Below, one piece after another: positions 25,698-34,147 of a stretch of 64,000 nt of DNA. Below the pieces are notes generated by a model that was given only the letters and a program-made list of their open reading frames with translations, did not search any database and was not told where the DNA came from. The stretch comes from Chloroflexota bacterium (GTDB lineage: Bacteria > Chloroflexota > Anaerolineae > Anaerolineales > Villigracilaceae): assembly GCA_029782225.1 (NCBI GenBank), contig JAKOVF010000178.1, positions 1 through 64,000 on the forward strand. Reading direction: 5' to 3'. Within the stretch, counting starts at the first letter, position 1. Each line of letters begins with the position of its first letter. Position numbers and translations under genes: made by a program.

Positions 25698-27377
25698 ATG
25701 CCACAATTTCCTCCTAACCTGCAAGCGGATACGATCTCTGCAGCAGAGGCGCACTCATGGCGCGAATCCTTCCTGCACAGGGTATTGATCGGAGCAGTGA
25801 TCCTGGGTTTCCTGGCCATTCTCAGTACTCTTCTTTTTCCCCTCAACCTTGTACTTTTGAGTGTGTATGTTGTTGCATACCTCCTGGTGATTGCCGCGGC
25901 CTTCGTAAAGATGTCTTATTCCCTCAGAGCTGGCATTCTCCTGTTCATCCTTTACGGCATCGGCCTCAACAACCTGGTAGTGTTTGGAATTGGCGCCGGC
26001 TCAGCCCGCCTGTTTTTTCTGAGTCTGATTGTATTTGCCAGCCTTTTGGTCTCTGTACGTACATCCATTTACATGTTCGCTGTCTCCGTGGCCACAATCC
26101 TCGTGATTGGATGGCTTACGTTGAGCGGCATCCTGCCGTCTCCTTCATCCGAGACCCCGGGACTGTGGGTGACAAGCGGCGCCACCTTCCTGCTTCTATC
26201 CGTAACGCTCATCCTCGCGCTTAATTCATTTCAGGTTCAGTTTGACCGCGCCCAGGAGCGAAGTTCAGTTGCGATTTCCAGTTTGCAGATGGAACGTGCT
26301 CAACTGGAAGGCAGGATTGCGCTGCGCACACAAGAACTGGAGCAGAAGACTTCACAACTGCGCGGGTCAACGTCCATTGCGCGTGTGGCCTCGCAGCTCG
26401 AAGACATCAATGACCTGATGGATACCGTGGTCAAGCTGACTGCGGAGCGGTTCAAGCTTCACCACGCAGGCATTTTCCTGCTGGATGATCGCAGGAAAAC
26501 TGCCTTCCTGCAAGCTGCCTCCTCTGAAACGGGCAAGGAATTGATCGCGAGGGGCTATCGGGTGGAGGTTGACCGGCGAAGCGCGATCAACGTTGTGGTG
26601 GAACAGGCGCGTCCCTACATCATATCTACCACCGGCGATTCGCTGATCAATCGAGACACGGATTTTCCTGAGACACGCTCGAGGCTGACGCTGCCCTTGA
26701 TCGCCCGCGGTGTTGTGATCGGCTTGTTGGATCTGCATTCGCAACAGGAGCAGGCTTTCGGTCAGGAGGACGCGGAAATCCTCCAAGCCCTGACTGATCT
26801 GGTCGCGATCTCCATCGAGAATGTCCGCTTAATGAACGATACGCGTGCGCTCATAACGCAGTTGGAGACATTGACATCTTATCAATCACATGAAGCCTGG
26901 CTGCAATATTCGAGCCGACGCGCATCAGCTTACCAGTACACCCCCTCCGGTATTCGCCCACTCTATGATCTGCCCGAAGAACGGGAGGCTGCCGGGCTGC
27001 AAGTCCCGGTTACACTCCGCGGCCAGAACATTGGCAAGATCACTCTGCGGCGCAAGGACAATACAGCCCGATGGAATGAGCGTGAGCGCGAACTGGTGGA
27101 AAAGCTTGCATCTCAGGTGGCGCTTGCACTTGATAACAGCCGCCTCGTGGAAGAAGCGCAGAAAAGTGCACAGCGAGATCAGTTGATCGCGAAGGTATCC
27201 AGCCGCGTGCGCGAAACCCTGGATGTGGATGCAGTGGTCAAGACCGCCGCAGTTGAACTGCGAAGGATCTTTGACCTAAAAGAAGCAGAAGTCAGCGTTG
27301 GTTCGATGACGGCCGCGCCCATGCCCATGACCGGTTCCTTGGTTGGCAAAACAACGCGTCGTCCAAAACCAAATTGA
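25698..27377 (+). CDS. Array receptor 3: six-helix membrane module plus GAF domains, no kinase
   Basis: This 559-aa protein has the same layout as receptor 2: a six-helix bundle at about residues 18-180, a coiled coil, a GAF domain at about 222-376 with FKLHHAGIFLLDD, and a compact C-terminal module. It ends with DVDAVVKTAAVELRRIFDLK and a short basic tail. I place the start at ATG 25698 because GGAGG at 25683-25687 is well spaced. The ATG at 25689 overlaps the previous stop in an ATGA but has its Shine-Dalgarno touching it. In this copy the FDNPDLP signature is degraded to NRDTDFPETRS. Confidence 0.83.
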   Translation: MPQFPPNLQADTISAAEAHSWRESFLHRVLIGAVILGFLAILSTLLFPLNLVLLSVYVVAYLLVIAAAFVKMSYSLRAGILLFILYGIGLNNLVVFGIGAGSARLFFLSLIVFASLLVSVRTSIYMFAVSVATILVIGWLTLSGILPSPSSETPGLWVTSGATFLLLSVTLILALNSFQVQFDRAQERSSVAISSLQMERAQLEGRIALRTQELEQKTSQLRGSTSIARVASQLEDINDLMDTVVKLTAERFKLHHAGIFLLDDRRKTAFLQAASSETGKELIARGYRVEVDRRSAINVVVEQARPYIISTTGDSLINRDTDFPETRSRLTLPLIARGVVIGLLDLHSQQEQAFGQEDAEILQALTDLVAISIENVRLMNDTRALITQLETLTSYQSHEAWLQYSSRRASAYQYTPSGIRPLYDLPEEREAAGLQVPVTLRGQNIGKITLRRKDNTARWNERERELVEKLASQVALALDNSRLVEEAQKSAQRDQLIAKVSSRVRETLDVDAVVKTAAVELRRIFDLKEAEVSVGSMTAAPMPMTGSLVGKTTRRPKPN

Positions 27378-27401
27378 GTTCCGTATTCGAAAGCCTGGCT
27401 T

Positions 27402-29474
27402 ATGAGAACCGATGAAACCACCTTCAACTTAGCATCCGAGCAGAATACGCGAATTGCGATCACAGCATCCATCGTGCTCTCGATTGCTGTTCTGAGTCTG
27501 AGCAGTCTGCTTACACCTGAGGTTCTGGAGACTCCGCGTTCGACAGCAACGCTGGTTGAGATCCTGGTCGTTTTTGGGCAGGTTCTCACCATCATTTCGG
27601 GCATTGCGCTGATTTACCGAGGAAGCCTGGAGCAAGGCGCCTGGCGAATATTCTATTCATTTCTCGTAACGGGCATTTTCCGAGTTCTCGTACGTGAATC
27701 GATCGGCATCCCTCTCGGTTTCATTACCGCCATCGTTGTCTCAACGACAGGCTATCTGGCGCTGCCAGCTCGTAATGCAAGCCGGGTCGCCTTGCTTGGC
27801 TATGGCGTCGGCGGTGCGATTGTTCTCTTTGATATCTATGGGGCAAACTTCTATGGACGCCAGCCGACTTCAGAAGCGCTGGCCGCAGCTACAAGGAACC
27901 TGGCAATCCTTATTTTTTTCGTTGAGATGATCGTGCTGATCGCGCACCGCCGCACGCTGAGCTTCGCATCCAAGATCGCAAGCTACTATTCCTTGCTCTC
28001 ACTGGTTTCCGTGATCGTCGTCGTCTTTTCCAGTATTCAAGTGCTGCAGGCACAGGTTGCCAGCGGAAATGATGTAACCGGCTTCGCGGCGCTGGCGCTC
28101 ATTATCCTTCAACGCAGGATGGTCATTACAGGCGTGCTGGTCTCTCTACTCGGAGCAGTCCTCGGTGTGATGATCGCTCGCACTCTGACCGATCCCCTGC
28201 GCCGCCTCTCCAAGACCACGTCAGACCTTGAGAAGGGGCATCTCGAAGCCCGCGCCACCGGTTTTGCCGAAGACGAGATCGGCGAAGTTGCAACTGCGTT
28301 CAATCATATGGCCGACTCGCTCAAGGGGCTTTTTGGTCAATTGGAGAGTCGCGTGGAAGAACGGACGCGGGATTTACAGCGGCGTGCGGTTGAACTTCAG
28401 GCCGCGGCAGAGATCGGCCGCGCGGCAACGACCCTGCGCGATCTGGATAGTCTGCTCGAGCGTAGTGTGCAATTGATCACGGAACGCTTCGGGTTTTATC
28501 ACGCAGGTATATTCCTGGTTGATCAGGCCGGTGAGTACGCTGTACTGCACGCGGCAAGCAGTGAAGGCGGGCAGAGAATGCTGACACTGGGGCATCGCTT
28601 GAAGATCGGCGAAACTGGCATCGTCGGCTACGTTACACAGACTGGAAAGGCTCGCATCGCCCTGGACGTTGGGCAGGATGCCGTATACTTTGACAATCCC
28701 CACCTCCCCGGTACCCACTCTGAGATGGCACTTCCCCTCATCGCAGCAGGACAGATCCTCGGCGCCCTGGATGTTCAAAGCACAGAGAAAGAAGCTTTCC
28801 AAGAGGATGACATTTCCACATTACAGATCCTCGCAGACCAGCTTACCATTGCCATCCAGAACGCCAGGCTGTTCGGGGAGACACAGGCTGCGCTCGAGAC
28901 CACCCGCGTCGCCTATGGTAACCTGAGTCGTAACGCATGGGGCAAGATCATCAGGCATCGCCCGCGTGTAAGTTACATTGCGGCCGGCCCGGGCAGCGTT
29001 CAGGTCAATAATACGGCGCCCACCACGGATGTGGTTCGCACCGTTGAAACCGGGGATGTGATCCTCAGCACCGATGGGCACACGATCGGCATACCGATCA
29101 AAATCCGCGGTCAGTCAATTGGCGCCCTGAGACTGAAAAAGCAGGATTCGTCAAGCAGTTGGTCGCACGATGAAATAACGCTCGCCATCGCACTGTCCGA
29201 ACAGTTGAGCGGTGCCCTGGAAAGCGCGCGTCTCTACAAAGAATCACAGGAACGCGCCGCGCGCGAAACGCTGGTCTCAGATATTTCAGCTCATATCACA
29301 GCCTTGCCTCGCGTCGACACCATTCTGCGCGAAACGGTTCAGGAATTGGGGCAAACCTTTGGCAACGCGGCAGTGACGTTTCAGTTGTTGGAAACGCCCG
29401 ATGTAACTGACCCAATCCAGGGTCCTGCCAACGGGAGCGACCCGGTTCCCTCCAACGGAAAGGACAAAGGATAA
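27402..29474 (+). CDS. Array receptor 4: polytopic membrane module, HAMP and GAF domains, no kinase
   Basis: This 690-aa protein has seven or eight hydrophobic helices (about residues 14-262) and a HAMP domain (about 257-310, TDPLRRLSKTTSDLEKGHLE ... DEIGEVATAFNHM). A coiled coil VEERTRDLQRR precedes a GAF domain (about 340-492) with the array signature FYHAGIFLVD, SSEGGQRML, GIVGYV and FDNPHLPGTHSE. A compact second GAF-like module (about 547-616) follows, and it ends with VDTILRETVQELGQTFG. No catalytic transmitter is present. It is the only member combining a polytopic membrane part with HAMP. Confidence 0.86.
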   Translation: MRTDETTFNLASEQNTRIAITASIVLSIAVLSLSSLLTPEVLETPRSTATLVEILVVFGQVLTIISGIALIYRGSLEQGAWRIFYSFLVTGIFRVLVRESIGIPLGFITAIVVSTTGYLALPARNASRVALLGYGVGGAIVLFDIYGANFYGRQPTSEALAAATRNLAILIFFVEMIVLIAHRRTLSFASKIASYYSLLSLVSVIVVVFSSIQVLQAQVASGNDVTGFAALALIILQRRMVITGVLVSLLGAVLGVMIARTLTDPLRRLSKTTSDLEKGHLEARATGFAEDEIGEVATAFNHMADSLKGLFGQLESRVEERTRDLQRRAVELQAAAEIGRAATTLRDLDSLLERSVQLITERFGFYHAGIFLVDQAGEYAVLHAASSEGGQRMLTLGHRLKIGETGIVGYVTQTGKARIALDVGQDAVYFDNPHLPGTHSEMALPLIAAGQILGALDVQSTEKEAFQEDDISTLQILADQLTIAIQNARLFGETQAALETTRVAYGNLSRNAWGKIIRHRPRVSYIAAGPGSVQVNNTAPTTDVVRTVETGDVILSTDGHTIGIPIKIRGQSIGALRLKKQDSSSSWSHDEITLAIALSEQLSGALESARLYKESQERAARETLVSDISAHITALPRVDTILRETVQELGQTFGNAAVTFQLLETPDVTDPIQGPANGSDPVPSNGKDKG

Positions 29475-29479
29475 ACAGC

Positions 29480-30919
29480 ATGTTCAATGCGAATATGAGA
29501 TTCCTGCGTCCATTCAGAACAGAAACACAGGCTTACGCTCTTTATGGTGGCCTGTTCGGATTGACTTTCCCGATTGCCGGTACACTTCTGCAAATGATCA
29601 TTAGTGGAACAGCTCTAAGTGTGAACAGCTTCATCAAGGTCCAACTTAGCGAACCGATCCTCTGGATTGTTGATACTGCACCGATCATCCTCGGCCTGTT
29701 TGCCGCTCTTGCCGGAAGACGGCAGGATCGCCTCCTGGAACTGAACGAACGTCTTAATGCGCGCGATCAGGAACTCGAAAGTACGCAATTGAGTCTTGAG
29801 CAGCACGTACGGGAGCGCACCCGCGAATTTCAGATCGCCAGTGAGCAGGCGGAAAAGCGCGCCTCACAACTCCAGGCCATCGCCGAGATATCTCACTCCA
29901 TTGCTCTCACCCAGAACCTGGATGAACTTTTCCCGCTCATCACCCGGTCCATCAGCCAGCGTTTGGGTTTTTACCATACAGGCATCTTTCTGCTGGACGA
30001 ATCGCATGAATACGCCGTCCTCGTGGCTGCGAACAGTGATGGCGGACAAAGAATGCTCAAACGTGGGCACAAGCTCAAGGCGGGGGGGACAGGCATAGTA
30101 GGCTATGTTGCACAGGCCGGGCGTGCGCGCGTCGCACTTGAAACGGAAAATGATCTGTTGTTCTTCAACAATCCCGATCTTCCAAGAACGCGCGCTGAAA
30201 TCGCCTTACCGCTCAATGCCGGTGGCCAATTGATTGGCGTACTTGACGTGCAAAGTGAACAGCCCTCAGCATTTCGCAAGGAGGATATCGACACGCTGAA
30301 TACACTGGCCAGCCAGGTAGCAATTGTGATTCAGAACGCCCGTCTTTTTGAAGAGGCCCGCTCTGCGTTGGAGACTTATGTCCGGGCTGGTCAACGTGGA
30401 TGGCTGGAACATGTTGAAAACAAAGTTCCGGGTTATTCCTATCTACCAGACGGGACTTTGGCAGTGCCTCCAGAGCAAAAGCAGGAGCAGATTCGGAATC
30501 TACTCGCAGCCAGCCAGACCCTGGTGTTGGATTCCGCTACTGACGGCACGGCCCCCACCCTTGCAATCCCCGTTAAAGTCCGCGACCAGGTACTGGGCAT
30601 GATCCACATCGAAGCGCGTGAAGGGAATCGGAAGTGGTCCGATGATGAAATCGCCATGGTTAAATCCATTTCTGAGCGAACGGCGCTCGCGCTGGAAAAT
30701 GCCCGACTCTTTGAGGAGACCTCCCGCCGGGCCGAACGAGAACGAATCATATCGGAGGTCACCACGCGGATCAGTGAATCCAACAATTTCGACCACATCC
30801 TGCAAACTACAATTCAGGAGCTTGGTCGTTCGCTTGGCGCGACGCGCACGTTTATCCAGCTGCAAACATCGGCCATAGATGGCAGTTATCCTTCTGCAGA
30901 GAAACCCGGGCAGGTCTAA
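29480..30919 (+). CDS. Array receptor 5: two-helix membrane anchor plus GAF domains, no kinase
   Basis: This 479-aa protein has two membrane helices within residues 17-77 and almost no external loop sensor, then a long coiled coil (about 78-135, ELNERLNARDQELEST). The GAF domain (about 140-293) carries FYHTGIFLLDE, GQRMLKRGHKL, GIVGYVAQAGRAR and FFNNPDLPRTRAE. A compact C-terminal GAF-like module follows, and the common tail FDHILQTTIQELGRSLGATR closes the protein. It starts five bases after receptor 4, with AAGGA upstream. Input may come from the cytoplasm or from membrane state rather than a periplasmic ligand. Confidence 0.86.
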   Translation: MFNANMRFLRPFRTETQAYALYGGLFGLTFPIAGTLLQMIISGTALSVNSFIKVQLSEPILWIVDTAPIILGLFAALAGRRQDRLLELNERLNARDQELESTQLSLEQHVRERTREFQIASEQAEKRASQLQAIAEISHSIALTQNLDELFPLITRSISQRLGFYHTGIFLLDESHEYAVLVAANSDGGQRMLKRGHKLKAGGTGIVGYVAQAGRARVALETENDLLFFNNPDLPRTRAEIALPLNAGGQLIGVLDVQSEQPSAFRKEDIDTLNTLASQVAIVIQNARLFEEARSALETYVRAGQRGWLEHVENKVPGYSYLPDGTLAVPPEQKQEQIRNLLAASQTLVLDSATDGTAPTLAIPVKVRDQVLGMIHIEAREGNRKWSDDEIAMVKSISERTALALENARLFEETSRRAERERIISEVTTRISESNNFDHILQTTIQELGRSLGATRTFIQLQTSAIDGSYPSAEKPGQV

Positions 30920-30931
30920 TCGGAGTGCATC

Positions 30932-32644
30932 ATGAACAGATGGAATGACATTGATTTGCAGCCCGGCAGCGAGGATCCATCATTTAAGAGATTGGTCATC
31001 ACCATCCTGGTGATCCTGGGGGGTCTTCTTCTCGCAACGGTCGTGTTTGATCTTGTAACTTATGAGCCAAATAGGATCATTCTCCTGGTGGCCGCTGCAT
31101 TTGTATTCGGCGCGATGGTGCTTGCAATCAGAGGCATATTGCTTCCGGCGCGGATCCTTATTCCTTTTGTACTCTATATCGCGCTGGTGGTCGTCAATGT
31201 TTTTGGCAACGGTAATGGAATTTTCGACAGCGCGATGATCGGTCTCGCCAGTGTCGTCATTCTCGCTGGCCTGTTCCTTGGCAAGCGGGGCGCTCTGTCC
31301 TTCGGTATTCTGGTTACCACGACCATATTCCTCATGGGGCTATTGGATGCACTGGGCATTTACAATCCGAAGCGCCCCACGAGTGCGAGCCCGGCTGATA
31401 TCGCCGCCATTGTCTTCGTGGCGATAGCCAATAGCAGCCTGATCTACCTGTTCATCCAGAGGCTGACTGAAATAGCGAGCCGCGCCCGTCACAATGAGGA
31501 GCTGCAAGTTGCGGCAAATCGCGATTTGAAAGAGTTGCAGACATCGCTCGAGGAAAGAGTTGTACAGCGTACTAGTGACCTGGAGAGGCGTTCTGTCGAG
31601 TTTGCGACAATAGCTGAGCTTACGCGAAACATCATAACCATTCGAGATCTGGGTACCATGCTCAACCTAGCAGCGGATCTCATCCGGCAGCGCCTTGGTT
31701 ATTACCACGTCGGTATCTTCCTTGTGGACGAGCGGAGCGAGTATGCCGTCCTGCGCGCGGCCAGTAGTGAAGCCGCGAAAAGTATGTTGGATAGCCACCA
31801 TAAGCTGAAGATTGGTGAAGTTGGTCTCGTGGGTTACGTGGCCAGCACCAGCGTGCCACGTATCGCGCTCGATGTAGGAGCCGATGCAGTGCACTTCAAG
31901 AATCCATTTTTGCCGGAAACGCGTTCCGAGATCGCTCTTCCCCTGAGGAGTCGATCCTTCACAATTGGTGTGCTCGATATCCAGGCAAAGGAAGCATCGG
32001 CATTTAGCGAAGAGAATATTCAAACTCTGCAACTGCTGGCAGATCAGTTGGTCTCTGCAATTGAAAACGCGCAACTCGTAGATCGCGCTGAAGCAACACT
32101 TAAAGAGCTTAACGCCACCTATCAGGCGCAAACACGCAAAGCATGGCAAAAATCCATTCAGGAATACAGTCATGCGGCGCTTGAATATGATGGGCTGCAG
32201 ATGAAGCCAGTCCCTCATCATTTACCAGATGATGCTCTGGAACAACTGGAACATGGCAAAGCCGTCGTGCTGCATGGAAGCAATTTGACTAACAACGGAG
32301 ATAATACTCACCGCAGTTCGAATACCCTGGTTGTGCCGCTGATGGTCTTGAATCAGATGATAGGGGTCATTGGCCTGGAACAGGATGAACCGGATCATAC
32401 CTGGACGGTGGAAGAGATTGCAGTCGCGGAGGCTGCTGCGAGTCGTACTGCCATCGCACTCGAGAACGCACGTCTCCTGCAGGATGCTCAAACACGTGCA
32501 GCGAAAGAACAGACTATCGGTGAAATTTCTGCCAGGATCGGCAGCCTGATCGATCTCGATTCCATCATTCAAACCACCATTCAGGAATTGGGACGCAACG
32601 TTCCCGATGCTGAGGTTGCTATTCAGCTTGGCGTCAATAAATAG
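30932..32644 (+). CDS. Array receptor 6: six-helix membrane module plus GAF domains, no kinase
   Basis: This 570-aa protein has six clear membrane helices (about residues 20-178), a coiled coil ending LEERVVQRTSDLERRS, and a GAF domain (about 236-383) with YYHVGIFLVDE, SSEAAKSML, GLVGYV and FKNPFLPETRSE. A compact second module has WTVEEIAVAEAAASRTAIAL, and the C-terminal tail is LDSIIQTTIQELGRNVPDAE. GGAG precedes the ATG. It belongs with receptors 2, 3 and 9 by membrane topology. Confidence 0.86.
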   Translation: MNRWNDIDLQPGSEDPSFKRLVITILVILGGLLLATVVFDLVTYEPNRIILLVAAAFVFGAMVLAIRGILLPARILIPFVLYIALVVVNVFGNGNGIFDSAMIGLASVVILAGLFLGKRGALSFGILVTTTIFLMGLLDALGIYNPKRPTSASPADIAAIVFVAIANSSLIYLFIQRLTEIASRARHNEELQVAANRDLKELQTSLEERVVQRTSDLERRSVEFATIAELTRNIITIRDLGTMLNLAADLIRQRLGYYHVGIFLVDERSEYAVLRAASSEAAKSMLDSHHKLKIGEVGLVGYVASTSVPRIALDVGADAVHFKNPFLPETRSEIALPLRSRSFTIGVLDIQAKEASAFSEENIQTLQLLADQLVSAIENAQLVDRAEATLKELNATYQAQTRKAWQKSIQEYSHAALEYDGLQMKPVPHHLPDDALEQLEHGKAVVLHGSNLTNNGDNTHRSSNTLVVPLMVLNQMIGVIGLEQDEPDHTWTVEEIAVAEAAASRTAIALENARLLQDAQTRAAKEQTIGEISARIGSLIDLDSIIQTTIQELGRNVPDAEVAIQLGVNK

Positions 32645-32676
32645 CTGGCTCTTACCGGAGCGTACCTGGAGATCTC

Positions 32677-34098
32677 ATGCGCACAACAAATCTATCTGAC
32701 ATAAAAACCAGTAGTCCCCCCACGAACCACAGGGAGCGACTCATTTCGCCAGGATGGATGGGCTTGATCTTTGCAGCGTCGATATTCACTGTTGAACTCC
32801 TGATCATGATCGTCTTCCTGATTCTGCCGCCTCTTCCGCCTCTTATTGAGCCCATTGTCGATTCCACGTCACTCATTGTACTAATTGCTCCAGTCCTGTA
32901 TTTTTTCTCATACCGGCCGCTCACCAGAGCGATCGCTGAGCGCAACGAAGTCATCGAAGAAAATCTTGAGTTGAATCGAACCTTGAGCAGACAGGTCGCT
33001 GAGCGTACACAGGAATTGACGCAGCGCGCCAACGAAATGGAGCGACTCTCTGAAGTAAGTGCCCGGCGTGCCGGTCAATTTGCGGCCATCGGGCAAATCG
33101 CACGAGCAATCGCCTCGTTCGAGGAACTGGACACGCTTCTGCCGCGCATCACTCAGTTGGTCAGCCAACAGTTCGGCTTTTATCATGTGGGTATATTTCT
33201 CAACGATGACAGTAACCAATATGCGGTGCTCAGTGCTGCAAACAGTGAAGGTGGAAAACACATGCTGGCCCGCGGCCATCAATTGAGAGTCGGCGCGGAA
33301 GGAATTGTAGGTTATGTCACTGGAACCGGCCGTCCACGTGTTGCCTTGGACACAGGCGTTGATGCGGTGTTCTTCAACAATCCAGACCTGCCCAGGACAC
33401 GTTCCGAGATGGCCTTGCCACTTACGATTGCCGGGAAGGTGATTGGCGCGCTGGACGTTCAAAGCACCGAATCCAACGCCTTTGGACAGGACGATATTGA
33501 GGTTCTTGCCACGCTGGCAGACCAGATCTCGATTGCCATCCAGAACGCCCGCTCCTTTGTCGAGACCAAAAGGCTGCTCAATGAATCCCGAAGCATCCTT
33601 GGCGAATATATCACTGAGTCATGGAAGGTTTTCAAACCAGAGAGCCTGACGACCGGCTACAAAAAGGTGGGGATTGCCATAAAGCCCCTTCAACAAAGCC
33701 TCGACGGTGAACACATCCATGAAGCGGTCAGGGAGAGCAAGACGGTTTCAACCCCTACGCAACTGGCAATCCCCATTCGTTTACGGGGGGATGTAATTGG
33801 CGTCATGAGCCTGAATATCCCTGAGGGCAGGCAGTGGAGCGCAAACGAAGTGAGTATCGCGGAGGCCGTGGCGGAGCGCCTGTCCCTCGCTGTGGAAACT
33901 GCCACATTGATCAAGGCCACCCAGCACCGTGCAAACATCGAACGTGTTACAGCCGATATTACTGGCCGGATCAGCACCTCCGCAAATTTGGAGACCATTC
34001 TTCAGACCGCCGCCCAAGAGTTGAACCGCGCGCTGGGAGGCTCTGATGTGCTTGTTCAGATCGAACCGGTTTCCCTGAAATTAAGCACCTCTGGATAG
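32677..34098 (+). CDS. Array receptor 7: two-helix membrane anchor plus GAF domains, no kinase
   Basis: This 473-aa protein has two membrane helices within residues 27-82 and a coiled coil (about 83-135, LSRQVAERTQELTQRANEME). The GAF domain (about 145-295) carries FYHVGIFLNDD, NSEGGKHMLARGHQL, GIVGYVTGTGRPR and FFNNPDLPRTRSE. The compact C-terminal GAF-like module has WSANEVSIAEAVAERLSLAV, followed by the shared tail LETILQTAAQELNRALGGSD. The topology matches receptor 5. There is no transmitter domain. Confidence 0.86.
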   Translation: MRTTNLSDIKTSSPPTNHRERLISPGWMGLIFAASIFTVELLIMIVFLILPPLPPLIEPIVDSTSLIVLIAPVLYFFSYRPLTRAIAERNEVIEENLELNRTLSRQVAERTQELTQRANEMERLSEVSARRAGQFAAIGQIARAIASFEELDTLLPRITQLVSQQFGFYHVGIFLNDDSNQYAVLSAANSEGGKHMLARGHQLRVGAEGIVGYVTGTGRPRVALDTGVDAVFFNNPDLPRTRSEMALPLTIAGKVIGALDVQSTESNAFGQDDIEVLATLADQISIAIQNARSFVETKRLLNESRSILGEYITESWKVFKPESLTTGYKKVGIAIKPLQQSLDGEHIHEAVRESKTVSTPTQLAIPIRLRGDVIGVMSLNIPEGRQWSANEVSIAEAVAERLSLAVETATLIKATQHRANIERVTADITGRISTSANLETILQTAAQELNRALGGSDVLVQIEPVSLKLSTSG

Positions 34099-34147
34099 TT
34101 GAGAAGATGATGGCAAATTTGCCCTCCAGAAACAAAGGGTACTCCTC